From NCBI RefSeq assembly GCF_002006345.1, contig NZ_LZZM01000043.1, forward strand, positions 1 to 64,000: DNA of 64,000 nt, in the 5' to 3' direction. Positions 1-10,521 of the stretch are shown here, in pieces. The translations under genes were made by a program, and so were the position numbers. The notes below the pieces were generated by a model. That model saw only the letters and a program-made list of their open reading frames with translations. It did not search any database and was not told the DNA's origin. This stretch comes from Clostridium puniceum (GTDB taxonomy: Bacteria > Bacillota > Clostridia > Clostridiales > Clostridiaceae). The number at the start of each line of letters is the position of its first letter. The first letter of the stretch is position 1.

Positions 1-47
1 AGCACGCCGCCAGCGTTCGTCCTGAGCCAGGATCAAACTCTCAATTA
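1..47 (-). rRNA. rrs: 16S ribosomal RNA, 5' end only
   Basis: The reverse complement reads the universal bacterial 16S start, GAGAGTTTGATCCTGGCTCAG followed by GACGAACGCTGGCGGCGTGC. Only about 47 bases lie in the window; the gene continues leftwards out of it. The exact mature 5' end is uncertain by a few bases. Confidence 0.97.
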
Positions 48-110
48 AAAGTTTAATCTTAGCTTACTCAAATAAAAATTGCTGGTTTACTTAAATGTAC
101 TTATATATTC

Positions 111-130
111 TGTTCAATTTTCAAAGACCA
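111..130 (-). promoter_or_regulatory. rRNA leader motif (antitermination/processing type)
   Basis: On the minus strand the leader reads TGGTCTTTGAAAATTGAACA, a motif typical of the region just ahead of clostridial 16S genes, where boxA-like antitermination and RNase III processing elements lie. Function is inferred from family knowledge. Confidence 0.6.
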
Positions 131-193
131 TTTTCTTCCACAACTTTCGTTGTAACTTTTTGTTTTTTGCTGTCACCCTCAAGCGACTTACTT

Positions 194-222
194 AGTTTAT
201 CACTTGATTTTGATATTGTCAA
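194..222 (-). promoter_or_regulatory. rrn promoter (sigma-A type)
   Basis: Minus strand: a perfect -35 TTGACA (217-222), a 17-base spacer and -10 TAAACT (194-199), about 145 bases ahead of the 16S start. The rest of 223-671 is AT-rich with no supportable gene; a second upstream rrn promoter may exist but none is clear. Confidence 0.8.
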
Positions 223-671
223 TAACTTTTTTTAATCTTTCAAACTCTTTTTTCAAAAGGTTTTTCTCAGATTCTCTTAAGTTGTTTACATGTCTTAGCG
301 ACGTGTTTTATCTTAACATATAAACTTATGTTGATTATTAAAAAATTTACCTTCTGTCGAATTTAAATTTATAATACGCTTGTATTCTCTATATTTCTTC
401 TTTTTTCTATTATTGATACACTAGGATTAGTTAATTGTATTCTATCCTCATAATCATAATATTTTATCAATTTTCATGTTTAAATTAAAAATATCTACTT
501 ATATTCACTAATAAGAAATATAGCTATATCCGCAAATAAAATATTTATATTTATTTCTGTTATAAAAAATAATCTCCATAAAACTTAAGTCTTATTAACC
601 CAGCTTTAATGTTATATAGTTAAATTTATCGTATTAATATTAACTTATATGAATTTTTTCAGCCTATTTAA

Positions 672-1616
672 TTACTTTTCGAACTCTTCTTTTAGAATAT
701 AATAAGTTGCATGATCCATCCACTTCCCATTAATTAAAAGATATTTTTCATTTATCCCAGCCATCTTAAATCCACATCCAGTTAATACACCTATTGATTT
801 TTCGTTATTAACCAAAGCTGACGCTTCTATTCTGTGAAGTTCACATTCATCAAATGCATACTTTAAAAAAAGATTGACACTTTCCTTCATGTATCCTTTT
901 CCTTGTTCATCTTCATCTATAGAATAGCCTAACACTCCACTTTTAAGTGATCCATGTAAAATTCTAGAAAGCTTTATCTTTCCGATTAATTTTTCTTCTT
1001 TGAAAATCCCTAACTCAATAGTTACACCATTTAAAAACTCTCTATAATTTTTATTTAGTATTTTTGTTTGATTTTCTACAGTATAAAAAGTACTATCTTT
1101 AGTAGGTTCAAAAGGTTCTAAATGTTTTTTGTTCTTTTCATAATACTCTAATAGACCTTCTGCATTGCCAGCAGTTAAATTTTTGAGAATTACATTTGGT
1201 CCTTCTAATTCAACCAGAGAATATTTGCTCATCAAATTATATTCTTTTCTTGTTATTCCAAAAGATAATTCATCAAAATATTCACCTTTTAAATATTGAT
1301 TTTGACTAAATATTCCTTCTAAAGTAAATCCTAAATCTATAAATGCATTAAAATCTATTGTTTCAATAACTCTGATATTTACTTTAAAAATGTTTGCATC
1401 TTTGAATGTTGCTTTTAAAATAAGAGACAAGGTATCACTTAATAGCTCATAATCATATTCTCTATAAAACTTAAGATTTATATCACAAGTTTTACTTTGA
1501 CTATTTAATTCTGATGTGCTGAATCTACCAACAATAATATCACTCTTATCTTTTACCAAATATTCTGTTTGACTTGATTTATCTGATTGTATTTTTACAC
1601 TAAAATCTGATTCCAT
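672..1616 (-). CDS. Tandem GNAT acetyltransferase (RimJ/RimL type)
   Basis: 314 residues, about twice a normal GNAT domain. The C-terminal half (about 135-314) is a recognisable RimJ/RimL-like acetyltransferase: it opens with a VELEGPNVILKNLT-type strand and has the acetyl-CoA loop region SIDEDEQGKGYMKE followed by ALVNNEKSIGVLTGCGF. The N-terminal half (about 1-125) has the same pattern in degenerate form (IRVIETIDFNAFIDLGFTLEG resembles the end of a GNAT fold) but lacks an obvious Q/RxxGxG/A loop, so it is probably non-catalytic. The start is preceded by AGGGGAGAG. Monocistronic by position. Substrate unknown: a protein N-terminus, a small amine and an antibiotic are all possible. Confidence 0.8.
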   Translation of the reverse strand: MESDFSVKIQSDKSSQTEYLVKDKSDIIVGRFSTSELNSQSKTCDINLKFYREYDYELLSDTLSLILKATFKDANIFKVNIRVIETIDFNAFIDLGFTLEGIFSQNQYLKGEYFDELSFGITRKEYNLMSKYSLVELEGPNVILKNLTAGNAEGLLEYYEKNKKHLEPFEPTKDSTFYTVENQTKILNKNYREFLNGVTIELGIFKEEKLIGKIKLSRILHGSLKSGVLGYSIDEDEQGKGYMKESVNLFLKYAFDECELHRIEASALVNNEKSIGVLTGCGFKMAGINEKYLLINGKWMDHATYYILKEEFEK

Positions 1617-2122
1617 ATAGCTCTCCCCTAATTTACAAATTATATATTTTTACTACACTATTATTTGTTTACACTCAGATCCTTTTCACTTAAGATTGTT
1701 TTCAAAAATAATCATTCAACAATTATATTAAATTTCCTTTGGGTATTTTCTAAATTCCATTCTTCAACTTTTTAATAAACATACTCATTATATTACTTAT
1801 ACTTACATAAAACATATAATAATACAATTTTATTTTTAGAAAACTTACTCATCACTTCTACGCACATGCTATATTTTTGCAATATAATATACAAAATAAT
1901 GACCCCATAACAACTTTTCTTAATGATTGTATTATAGGATCATCATTTCGTCTTATTCAGTTTATATATTACTTTTATTAGATATACTTATAAGCGTAAT
2001 TTATCTTAAGATTTTCATAATAAATAATAAGAATCAAAATATTGTATGTTGTGATTATAATTGTAAATAAATCCTCCGAATATTTAATTAACAAGAATTA
2101 TTTTTTACAGAATGAGAGTTAT
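1617..2122. other. Intergenic region, nothing supportable
   Basis: About 500 bases of very AT-rich sequence between the GNAT gene and tcdA. I see no ORF with a ribosome binding site, no strong hairpin with a T-tract and no repeat. It presumably holds the GNAT promoter and the end of the tcdA transcript. Confidence 0.5.
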
Positions 2123-2881
2123 TTAATTTATTTCTAATATATCTTTTATAACTTCTCCTCCAATTATCATCCCTGCAACAGGTGGAACAAAAGATATGCT
2201 TCCTGGTATTTGTCTCTTAATTGCGCATTTTTTAGTTCCACCTGTGCAGACACAACCTGTTTTGCAAGTAACAACATCATATACTGGTTTTATTGGCACT
2301 TCTTCTGAGTATACAACTTTTAATTTTTCTACACCTCTTTTTCTTAATTCATGTCGCATAACCTTTGCTAATGGACATACTTTTGTTTTAAATACATCTG
2401 TAACCTTAAATTGAGTTGGATCTAATTTATTTCCTGTCCCCATAGAACTGATTATTCTTATACCTTTTTTATAACAATATTCAGCCAAACCTAATTTTGC
2501 TGAAACTGTATCTATTGCATCAACAACATAATCAACATCATCAGATATTATTTCTGCTATATTTTCTTGTGTAACAAAAACTTCTTGCGCTATAACTTTA
2601 CAATTTCTATTTATAGATTCTATTCTTGCTTTCATTACTTCTACTTTGGATTTGCTTATAGTATCATACGTAGCATGGACCTGCCTATTTAAGTTTGTTA
2701 AACAAACAGTATCATCATCGATAATAGTTAATTCTCCAACACCAGCTCTTGCAAGTGCTTCAATAGTATAACTCCCTACTCCTCCTACTCCAAAAATAAC
2801 AACCTTACTATTTGTTAATTTATCTAATCCATCTTTACCTATTAAAAGTTCAGTTCTTGATAAAGAATGTTGTGCTGTCAT
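2123..2881 (-). CDS. tcdA: tRNA threonylcarbamoyladenosine dehydratase (ThiF/E1-like)
   Basis: 252 residues. An E1-like enzyme that uses ATP to cyclise t6A at position 37 of ANN-decoding tRNAs to ct6A. The Rossmann/adenylation segment VVIFGVGGVGSYTIEALARAG lies near residues 25-45, followed by DDDTVCLTNLNRQ (the R/N residues contact ATP), as in the TcdA/CsdL branch of the ThiF family. The C-terminal part contains CKTGCVC and a final IIGGEVIKDILE membrane-associating-type helix. The in-frame sequence extends 28 residues upstream, but ATG at 2881 is preceded by AAAGGAGAGG at good spacing, so I take that start. No desulfurase partner gene is adjacent. Confidence 0.92.
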   Translation of the reverse strand: MTAQHSLSRTELLIGKDGLDKLTNSKVVIFGVGGVGSYTIEALARAGVGELTIIDDDTVCLTNLNRQVHATYDTISKSKVEVMKARIESINRNCKVIAQEVFVTQENIAEIISDDVDYVVDAIDTVSAKLGLAEYCYKKGIRIISSMGTGNKLDPTQFKVTDVFKTKVCPLAKVMRHELRKRGVEKLKVVYSEEVPIKPVYDVVTCKTGCVCTGGTKKCAIKRQIPGSISFVPPVAGMIIGGEVIKDILEIN

Positions 2882-3558
2882 AAGTTCCTCTCCTTTAAAT
2901 ATTTTCTGTGTGATTATATATATTTTTAATATATAAACTTTAACTAATTTGCTACATTGAAACATATGTGCAGTAAATAAATATATGCATTACTAATGGA
3001 CATATACACAAGTACAAATTTTTCGAAAGAATCATTTTACAACATATAATGTAATCCATTTATTGTATATCTCTTGAGCATTTACTACTATTATAACATA
3101 AATATAGTTCAAACTTAATCATATAACTAATACATATGTTACAATTTTAAATCTACAATAAAATTGATTGTTTTTGAATTTGAATATATTATTTATTCTA
3201 GCAGATATTATAGCCTATTTTTAATTATTAAATTTAATATTCTATCCACAATATTTTTTTCTTTTTTAATATTATACACATAATTCACAATATGTTGTTG
3301 ATAATTTTTATTATTGCCCAATATATTGTGGATTAATTCTATTTATCGTTATAATTTTAGTATTTTCTCTGTTAAATTTGTAAATTAATGATTATAATAT
3401 TAAGTAATGTTATGTATATTAAATGAACATGCTCATTTAAGGTTGTATTATATATAAATATTGCAATACATATATTTTAGCTTGTTTATACTTAAAATAC
3501 TTTCACAATAGTAACGTTTAGTATACATAAGCTGCATATTTTAGGAGGATTGTTTTAT
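2882..3558. other. Divergent intergenic region with a small inverted repeat
   Basis: This region separates tcdA (minus) from mtnN (plus) and should hold both promoters. At 3419-3440 there is an inverted repeat TTAAATGA-6-TCATTTAA, about 120 bases ahead of mtnN, a possible operator. Otherwise it is AT-rich with no convincing ORF. Confidence 0.4.
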
Positions 3559-4251
3559 ATGACTATTGGTATAATTGCTGCTATGGCAGAAGAATTGGAA
3601 ATTTTATTAAAAGACTTAACACTTGAAGAAAAAAAAGAAAAAGCTAACATGACTTTTCATAGAGGCAGCTTATATGGTAAATATGTTGTCGCTGTAGTTT
3701 GTGGAATTGGTAAAGTTAACTCAGCTATTTGCACTCAAATATTAGTTTCTGAATACAACGTTGATAGAGTTATAAATGTTGGAGTTGCAGGTGGAATCGG
3801 TAAAGATATATATCCTGGTGATATAGTTGTTGCTGAAAATTTAGTTCAACATGATATGGATACTACAGCTTTTGGTGATAAAATGGGACAAATTCCGAGA
3901 CTTGATACTTTTGATTTTAAATGCGATGAAAAAATGGTTGCCTTCGCCAAAAAAGCATGTGAAGAAATTCCTGAATTAAACAGTTTTATCGGAAGAATTG
4001 CTTCTGGAGATCAATTCGTTGCTAATATTGAAAAAATTCAATGGCTTGATAAAGAATTCGGAGCAATTTCTTGTGAAATGGAAGGTGCTAGTATTGCGCA
4101 AGTTTGTTACTTAAATTCAATTCCCTTTGTAGTTATCAGATCAATTTCTGATAATGCAAATAATGGAGCTCATATGGATTACCAAAAATTCATTCCAGTT
4201 GCAGTTAAAAATTCAACTAGAATATTAAAGCAAATGCTTGAAATGATGTAA
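3559..4251 (+). CDS. mtnN: 5'-methylthioadenosine/S-adenosylhomocysteine nucleosidase
   Basis: 230 residues, usual for MTA/SAH nucleosidase (Pfs), which hydrolyses MTA, SAH and 5'-deoxyadenosine to adenine plus the thiopentose. The start MTIGIIAAMAEELE carries the catalytic-acid glutamate, VINVGVAGGIG is the phosphorylase-fold core, CEMEGASIAQVC carries the substrate-binding ME motif, and RSISDNA holds the catalytic aspartate near 195. An upstream in-frame TTG at 3550 is too close to AGGAGG (3543-3548), so ATG at 3559 is preferred. Monocistronic, followed by a strong hairpin. Confidence 0.95.
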   Translation: MTIGIIAAMAEELEILLKDLTLEEKKEKANMTFHRGSLYGKYVVAVVCGIGKVNSAICTQILVSEYNVDRVINVGVAGGIGKDIYPGDIVVAENLVQHDMDTTAFGDKMGQIPRLDTFDFKCDEKMVAFAKKACEEIPELNSFIGRIASGDQFVANIEKIQWLDKEFGAISCEMEGASIAQVCYLNSIPFVVIRSISDNANNGAHMDYQKFIPVAVKNSTRILKQMLEMM

Positions 4252-4261
4252 AAAACAATAG

Positions 4262-4315
4262 TAAGGGGACAGTATATAGTTTTGTGTAAAAATACAACTA
4301 TATACTGCCCCCTTA
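4262..4315 (+). terminator. Long perfect-type hairpin after mtnN (terminator or REP-like element)
   Basis: Two 20-base arms (4262-4281 and 4296-4315) pair with a single mismatch around a 14-base loop. The left arm begins TAAGGGGACAG and the right arm ends CTGCCCCCTTA. A modest T-rich tail follows. It lies between convergent genes and could terminate both. It is longer and more GC-rich at its base than a normal terminator, and the GGGGACAG start resembles REP-type elements. Confidence 0.65.
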
Positions 4316-4539
4316 TTCAAATTAAACTTTCTTATTCATTTTATTTTTTTATCACACTTTACATAGTGAATATTTCACGCCTATGCTTTACTAATTAAAT
4401 TAATTATCTATAGCATATATGTTCCAATTACATTTCTACATAATATATTATTTGTAGCTGATTGTAATTGTAAGTTTTTAAATGTAGATTTACTATTTCA
4501 ATATTGATATGTAATTAATTCTAAAACTCAATCTTTCTC

Positions 4540-6543
4540 TTATAAATTAAAATTCCTTAATTCATCTTGAAGTTTATGCGATATTTCTTGTAAATTGCTT
4601 GCATATTGAGTAAGTTCATCCATAGTTGCACTAACCTCTTCCGCTGATGCTGTAACTTCTTGTGATATAGATGCAGATTCTTCTGATATTGCTGCTATAT
4701 TTTGAATTTGTGAATTTACTTCTTCTCTGTTTGAGTGCATCTTCTCATTTAACTCATTAATATTCTCTATAGCTCCACTTAATGGTATTATAGAATCAAC
4801 TATCTTATTGAATATATCTTCGGTTTCTTTTATTGCTCTTCCTTGTGCCTGTGACATTTCCTTACTTTCTTCCATTGCTTCATGAGCATTACCTGCGCTA
4901 GTGTTTATTTCTGAAATAATTGCTTTTATTTGGTCTGTAGATGTTTTAGACTCTTCTGCTAACTTTCTAATTTCCTCTGCAACTACTGCAAATCCTTTTC
5001 CAGCTTCTCCAGCTCTTGCCGCTTCTATACTAGCATTTAATGCTAAGAGGTTAGTTTGTTCTGTAATACTGGCTATTGCATTTGACATATAATTTATTTT
5101 ATCTATGCTCTTCGTCATTTCGTTAACCATATTGGCAGATTGGATAGCATTTTCTTTAGCCATACTAGCTTTATTTATTAAATCCTTAAGTATAATAAGT
5201 CCTTGATTACTTAGCTTTTCTGTCTCGTTTGATAACTCATTTATATGATTTGTATGTTTGCCAACTTCATCTATTCTATCGGATAATTCCCCAACACTTC
5301 CTGCTACTTCTGTAGATGATTGTGCTTGATTTGTAGCTCCATTTGCAACTTCTTGTATAGCATTTGAAACTTCTGATATTGAAGCTGTAGTTTCTTTTGA
5401 CATACTTGATATATTTACAGATGCTTCAAGTAAATCTGATGATGTATTTTGAACATTCTTCATTAACTTAGAAACATTTCCTATCATAAAATTAAAATCT
5501 TGTCCAAGTTCTCCAAATTCATCTTTTGCTGTAACATTTACTCTTGCAGTGAAATCGCCATCTGCAACTTTGCTAAGAGATTTCTTTATCTTATTTATTT
5601 CTCTCATTAAATATAAAGTCGCCAAAACCCCTATAGCTATACCAACAATTGCACATATCATTGTTGATATGACTACTGCAACTCTCATAATAGAAACATT
5701 ATCAGTTACTTCTTTACTATCAATAATCCCAATCATTTTCCAACCAGTTATATTATTAGTTTGTTGGCATACATAAAAAGATTTTCCTTTGTTTTCTAAA
5801 GAATATACTCCACGTTCCTCATTTTTAGCTGAATCCCAAAATGATAAATTTCCAATACTATTTTCTATGTCTTTGTTTTTATCATTATTTGCTATAATGT
5901 CACCATCTTTATCTACCAGTAAGATAAATCCTGTGTTTAATAATTCTATATCCCCAACATATTTTTTTATAGAATCTAGAGACATATCAATTACTACAAC
6001 ACCTAAAAATTGTCCCTTATCATCTTTTACCGCTTGAGCAACAGTCATAACTTGTTGTCCAGTAACTTTATCTTTATATGGTTTTATATACACAGGCTTT
6101 CCATTAGCTTCTTTTGCATTTATGTACCAATCTCTCTCCTTATAATTAAAATCCTTTATATTTAATACACTACTATCTAATACAATTTCACCATATTCTC
6201 CTGCATAGCCTGCATTAATAACACCATCAATTGAACTCTTAATATCGCCAAAAACTCCTTGAATATATTGAGCTGTAAGTGTATGGTCAGCTTCTGAATT
6301 GGATAAATCTCTTATATCAGAATTTTTTGATACTATATTCATTTCTGTATCTATTATTCCAAGATACTGCGAAAATCCCTTATCAACTTCTTTAATTGTC
6401 TGTATACTTGTTGTTTTTAAATTATTTTCTAACACAGATTTTGATTTAATTATAGATATCTCTCCTGTTACTAATATTGGTACTACGATCATCAAAATAA
6501 TTCCAATTACTATTTTTCTAAATAATTTGCTACTTTTTTTCAT
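4540..6543 (-). CDS. Methyl-accepting chemotaxis protein with dCache sensor
   Basis: 667 residues, a standard class I transmembrane chemoreceptor. TM1 is about 10-28, the extracellular dCache_1 sensor about 35-280, TM2 about 287-311, HAMP about 310-365, and a long cytoplasmic coiled coil follows. The CheA/CheW-binding hairpin tip [21 protein letters not shown] is at about 495-515. In the sensor, KERDWYINA (about 135-143) and VVVIDMSLD resemble the R-x-W-Y ... D ligand pocket of amino-acid/amine dCache receptors. The tyrosine normally 5 residues before the Arg is Phe here, so the ligand is uncertain. No chemotaxis kinase genes are in the window. It stands alone, convergent with mtnN. Confidence 0.95.
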   Translation of the reverse strand: MKKSSKLFRKIVIGIILMIVVPILVTGEISIIKSKSVLENNLKTTSIQTIKEVDKGFSQYLGIIDTEMNIVSKNSDIRDLSNSEADHTLTAQYIQGVFGDIKSSIDGVINAGYAGEYGEIVLDSSVLNIKDFNYKERDWYINAKEANGKPVYIKPYKDKVTGQQVMTVAQAVKDDKGQFLGVVVIDMSLDSIKKYVGDIELLNTGFILLVDKDGDIIANNDKNKDIENSIGNLSFWDSAKNEERGVYSLENKGKSFYVCQQTNNITGWKMIGIIDSKEVTDNVSIMRVAVVISTMICAIVGIAIGVLATLYLMREINKIKKSLSKVADGDFTARVNVTAKDEFGELGQDFNFMIGNVSKLMKNVQNTSSDLLEASVNISSMSKETTASISEVSNAIQEVANGATNQAQSSTEVAGSVGELSDRIDEVGKHTNHINELSNETEKLSNQGLIILKDLINKASMAKENAIQSANMVNEMTKSIDKINYMSNAIASITEQTNLLALNASIEAARAGEAGKGFAVVAEEIRKLAEESKTSTDQIKAIISEINTSAGNAHEAMEESKEMSQAQGRAIKETEDIFNKIVDSIIPLSGAIENINELNEKMHSNREEVNSQIQNIAAISEESASISQEVTASAEEVSATMDELTQYASNLQEISHKLQDELRNFNL

Positions 6544-7074
6544 TTACACATCTCCTTATATAATTTTTAATTTCCGAATTTATATATGTTCTAAAAAGTT
6601 TATTCATTTAAATTTGCTGTACATTTTTAACAATTTGAATAAGTTAATTCTGCAAACTATGAATTTTATTAATTAGAACTTATATATATACTTTTTTAGT
6701 AAATATAAGCTTATAAAAATACATATTATCAATCTAACAACATAAAAAATATCTTTTATGTATTTCTATACTGCTAATATTTATACATAATATAATATTA
6801 CTCTATAAATATCATATTTCACAATATTTATACGTCGAAATTAATCACTGTAAAGGTTATCTTCTCTTTTTTTCTCTTTCCATTGTCAATTTTCGTATTA
6901 AATATGTATTTTTATACAAAAACAAGTCTAAATATTTATATAAAATAGAATGTTTTTTATATTTTATCCAGAAGAGTTCAACATACTAATAGGCATTAAA
7001 AATAGCTATCTAAAAATGAATATTAATAACACTTTTAGATAGCTTAAAATTTCACTATTTATATTATGATATAC
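6544..7074. other. Intergenic region between chemoreceptor and nitroreductase gene
   Basis: It contains the nitroreductase terminator near its right end (annotated separately) and presumably the chemoreceptor promoter. I see no ORF with a ribosome binding site and no clear sigma-D-type motif. The remainder is AT-rich and unremarkable. Confidence 0.4.
6998..7044 (-). terminator. Rho-independent terminator of the nitroreductase gene
   Basis: On the minus strand AGCTATCTAAAA pairs with TTTTAGATAGCT (arms 7033-7044 and 7004-7015), followed by ATTTTTAA. It lies about 30 bases beyond the stop codon. Confidence 0.8.
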
Positions 7075-7896
7075 CTATTTCCATGATATACTTACATTTT
7101 TTCTTGGAGCCGTTCTAATAAATTTTACATTTGGATAACCAATAACCATACAAGTTACTATTTCTTTATTACCTTCGAGTCCAAGTATTTTTCTAATTTT
7201 TTCATCTCCTTGTGCTGCCAATGCAAAGAACCCACTGAAGAATGTTCCAAGCCCTTGAGCATTTGTCATAAGTTCCATATTAGAAGAAGCCAGCCCTCCG
7301 TTAATTGAAGATTCTGATACTACAAGAATTAACGCAGGTGCATTGAAAAATAATTTATCATTCATCTTAGGATTTTCTCTGTATTCATTGTACATTCTTA
7401 TCCACAACTCTGCATATCTTTTAAAGGGTAAGGTTTGTGGATTTAAATTTTTAAGAAGTTCTTCTCCTCTGTTTTTAAGATTTTCTAATACCATTTCTTT
7501 TAATTGTTCAATATTATCCTTAACCACTATATACGAAACGTTTTGAGCATTAGTTGCAGTTTGAGTAAATCTTCCTGCTTCTATTATTTTTAAGAGTTTT
7601 TCTGTTTCTACATCTTTGTCTTTAAATTGTCTTACACTTCTTCTAAATTTTATAAAGTTTAATAGATTATCTGACTCTATTTTAAATTTAGCTTCATTGT
7701 ATTCTTCTACTTCTTCCATATCATATTCATCTGTAGATACTGCGCTTTTAGGGCAAACAGCTATACAATGTCCACATTTCATACATGTGACATTATTTAT
7801 TTTCGCTTTCCTATCAACTACTTCTATACAATTAAGGAAACAATCTTTAACACAAATTCCACACCCAATACACTTTTCACTATTTACATTCATCAT
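7075..7896 (-). CDS. Ferredoxin-domain nitroreductase family protein
   Basis: 273 residues: a two-cluster ferredoxin fused to an FMN nitroreductase domain. The N-terminus has two 4Fe-4S motifs, CIGCGICVKDC (about 9-19) and CMKCGHCIAVCP (about 38-49). The nitroreductase fold follows from about residue 80, opening with FRRSVRQFKD, the usual FMN phosphate-binding RRSxRxF motif. Such proteins pass electrons from ferredoxin-type centres to FMN and reduce nitro compounds, quinones or flavins; the physiological substrate is unknown. Two consecutive ATGs start the frame and AAAGGAG serves either. It lies downstream of, and in the same direction as, a TetR gene that probably controls it. Confidence 0.9.
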   Translation of the reverse strand: MMNVNSEKCIGCGICVKDCFLNCIEVVDRKAKINNVTCMKCGHCIAVCPKSAVSTDEYDMEEVEEYNEAKFKIESDNLLNFIKFRRSVRQFKDKDVETEKLLKIIEAGRFTQTATNAQNVSYIVVKDNIEQLKEMVLENLKNRGEELLKNLNPQTLPFKRYAELWIRMYNEYRENPKMNDKLFFNAPALILVVSESSINGGLASSNMELMTNAQGLGTFFSGFFALAAQGDEKIRKILGLEGNKEIVTCMVIGYPNVKFIRTAPRKNVSISWK

Positions 7897-8008
7897 AATA
7901 TAATTAACTCCTTTATTATAAGTTATTTTTATATATATTTTAATTTTACATATATACTTATCTAAGATATAGTTTTTATTACTATATTACTACATATATT
8001 TTTTAAAT

Positions 8009-8593
8009 TTAAATCCTATTACAATTTACTAATTCCTCAACTAACGTTTCAATTGCCTTTTCTCTTTCTTCTTTATTATAAAAATCAAAACCAGTTTCAT
8101 CTTTTATCTTTTCTGCTTTTAAAAATATGTAATTTATATATCCTGCAATTAAATAATTTTTAATCGAAAGCTTATGTTTATTGTCTCCATAAAGTTCTTC
8201 AAGACACCTATTATATGATTCTTCTGAACTTAACAAATGCGCTGCTACCTGATTATTTTCTAAATCGTCTAAAATTGCAATCTTTGAAATTTCAGAATTA
8301 CTTGCAATAAAATTTACAACCTCTTTTAGTATAATAGTAAGACGCTTAATTGATGGTTCATTTTCCCTAGTTTTCATTTTTTCACCTAATGATTTCGTGG
8401 CACAGTTCATAACTTTTTTCACCGCTAAACGGATTAAATTATCTTTACTTTGAAAATGATAATTTACCATTCCATTACCAACTTCTGCAGTTTCAGTAAT
8501 ATCCTTAACTGTAATTTCACTTGGTTTTTTCCCCATACAAATCATTTTAATGGTAACATCTATAAGCCTTTCCTTTGCATCATTTTCACCCAT
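8009..8593 (-). CDS. TetR/AcrR family transcriptional regulator
   Basis: 194 residues. The N-terminal HTH (about 8-55) ends with the family-typical VGNGMVNYHFQSKDNLIRLAVKK, in which YHF contacts the DNA backbone. The remaining helices form the ligand-binding/dimerisation domain. ATG at 8593 is chosen because GGAGGTGAG precedes it; the open frame runs 24 residues further into the operator region. It is probably cotranscribed with the downstream nitroreductase, and autoregulation through the overlapping palindromes just upstream is likely. Confidence 0.9.
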   Translation of the reverse strand: MGENDAKERLIDVTIKMICMGKKPSEITVKDITETAEVGNGMVNYHFQSKDNLIRLAVKKVMNCATKSLGEKMKTRENEPSIKRLTIILKEVVNFIASNSEISKIAILDDLENNQVAAHLLSSEESYNRCLEELYGDNKHKLSIKNYLIAGYINYIFLKAEKIKDETGFDFYNKEEREKAIETLVEELVNCNRI

Positions 8594-8627
8594 ACTCTCA
8601 CCTCCATTTTTAGCCTTATACACCTTT

Positions 8628-8664
8628 TGAATGATATACTGTATGTCATTCAGTATATCATTCA
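8628..8664 (-). promoter_or_regulatory. Overlapping TetR-type operators
   Basis: A perfect 14-base inverted repeat, TGAATGATATACTG (8628-8641) and CAGTATATCATTCA (8651-8664), has a 9-base spacer. The inner part also forms an imperfect 25-base palindrome (8628-8652) with half-site TGAATGA. So the site holds nested half-sites, as for two TetR dimers. It lies 35-71 bases upstream of the tetR start. Confidence 0.75.
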
Positions 8665-8808
8665 AACTTTATTTGTCAAGTCACGAAGTAAATATGTTTA
8701 GCATCAAAACTTAAACGAACAAAAATACTCCCTTCATAGAAACAGTTTTATTATTTTAACTATCTACTATAAAGGAAGCATATCATTTTACAACATTTTT
8801 TTCTTTTC

Positions 8809-10515
8809 TTATTTATTACTTTCTATTTTAAATGTACTGATTAAGTTAAGTAGATCCTCTGACATTACGCTTAAAGAAGTTGCTGAATTTGTTACGCCTT
8901 CCATAGTTGCCAATTGTTCTTCAGTGGAAGCAGATACATTTTGAGTTCCATCTGCTGATGTTTTAGAAATCTGTTCAATTATATCAAAAGCTGTTACTAA
9001 TTTGTCTGTACCTTCACTCATGTGTTTCGATGCTTTTGAAACTTCCCCAATTGTATTTCTAACCTCATTAATGGAATTTTGTATCATATCAAAAGATGTA
9101 CCAGCTGCATAAACAGTCTCAATTCCATCTTTAACCTCCTTTTCACCTTCCTCAACAGCTGCTATAGTCTTAGTAGTCTTGTCCAATATAGTTTTTACAA
9201 CCTCTGATACTTGTTTGCCTGATGCTGCTGTTTGCTCCGCTAATTTACTTACTTCTGAAGCTACAACCGCAAATCCTCTTCCTGCCTCTCCTGCTCTTGC
9301 AGCCTCTATAGATGCATTTAGTGAAAGCAAGTTAGTTTGTTCTGCAATATTAGTAATAATTCCTATAATTTGATTAATCTTATTAGATTGATTTCCAAGT
9401 TCACGAACAGCTTGTGCTATATCAGCTACAATATTTTGAATAGAATTCATTTGTTCTATTGTTTTTTGAACTGCCATATTTCCTTCTAATATAACCTCTG
9501 ACGCCTTTACCACTTGTCTACTTACATTTTGTGCTCTTGAATTAATCTCATTAGCCTGATCATTCATCTTATGGGCTGATTCAACACTCTCTTGAATACT
9601 CTCAACCTGACGTTCCGTTCCACTAGCTAAACTTTGAGTAATATTTGCAACATATTTAGTAACTTTACTAGTTTCTGCAGCTCCAATTGTCATTTCTTCA
9701 GCTGATATTGCTACCTTTGAAGCTGCTATACTCATTTCTGAAATCAGCTTCCTTAAATTATTAGTCATCTTATTAAATGCCTGCACTAATTCACTAATTT
9801 CATCATTGCTTTTTATTTTAATTTGTATTTCATTAGTTGTAAGATCCCCCTCTGCAATTTTAGATGCTGTTTCTGATAATAACTTAATTGGTTTTGAAAT
9901 TAAGTTACTAATCCAATATGCAATACTTAACCCTAATAATAAAGTAATAATAGTAATAATACTAATAATTAGCTTTGCAGAATTTATTATTTTTTTTGTA
10001 TCTTCAATCTCCTTATTTAAAATCGCTTCTTGATTTTGAATAAACTTACCTGATGTTTCACTAAATTTTTGAATTAATGGACCTTGAGCTTCAGCATTTT
10101 TTGTATATTTATCTACACTATTCTTTCTTTTATCATCTATCATTTGATCTGCTGCAATAACATATTGCTCTTGAATTAAATCTAATCCCTGCAAAATTTG
10201 CCAGCTATCTTTACCTTTTATAAGTTCACTTATTTTCTTGCTCTTTTCATTATAAGTATCAAATGCTTTCTGATAAGTTTTCAAATAATTGGACTCACCA
10301 GTTAAAAGAAAATAATTAACACTAGACTGTTCCTCACTAATAGCATTATTTAAATCTTTAATATTACTTACAATTGTTGTACTATTATTTATTAATTGTG
10401 TATATGTAGTATTAATTTTACTTGTTAATATATAATTACTCACTGATATGACAATTAAAAATATTAATACTGCGGAAAATCCACCATATAGTTTTTTTCT
10501 AATACTCATCCTCAT
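8809..10515 (-). CDS. Methyl-accepting chemotaxis protein, helical (CHASE3/4HB-like) sensor
   Basis: 568 residues. TM1 is about 10-31. A helical extracellular domain (about 32-180) contains [20 protein letters not shown], a CHASE3-like signature. TM2 is about 181-203, HAMP about 203-260, and the signalling hairpin [20 protein letters not shown] is at about 391-410. The ribosome binding site AAAGGAGAG is formed by the last codons of the upstream binding-protein gene, 6 bases away, so the two are translationally coupled. That makes it likely that this receptor senses the ligand-loaded binding protein; this is inference. ATG at 10515 and ATG at 10509 are both usable starts. Confidence 0.94.
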   Translation of the reverse strand: MRMSIRKKLYGGFSAVLIFLIVISVSNYILTSKINTTYTQLINNSTTIVSNIKDLNNAISEEQSSVNYFLLTGESNYLKTYQKAFDTYNEKSKKISELIKGKDSWQILQGLDLIQEQYVIAADQMIDDKRKNSVDKYTKNAEAQGPLIQKFSETSGKFIQNQEAILNKEIEDTKKIINSAKLIISIITIITLLLGLSIAYWISNLISKPIKLLSETASKIAEGDLTTNEIQIKIKSNDEISELVQAFNKMTNNLRKLISEMSIAASKVAISAEEMTIGAAETSKVTKYVANITQSLASGTERQVESIQESVESAHKMNDQANEINSRAQNVSRQVVKASEVILEGNMAVQKTIEQMNSIQNIVADIAQAVRELGNQSNKINQIIGIITNIAEQTNLLSLNASIEAARAGEAGRGFAVVASEVSKLAEQTAASGKQVSEVVKTILDKTTKTIAAVEEGEKEVKDGIETVYAAGTSFDMIQNSINEVRNTIGEVSKASKHMSEGTDKLVTAFDIIEQISKTSADGTQNVSASTEEQLATMEGVTNSATSLSVMSEDLLNLISTFKIESNK

Positions 10516-10521
10516 CTTTAA

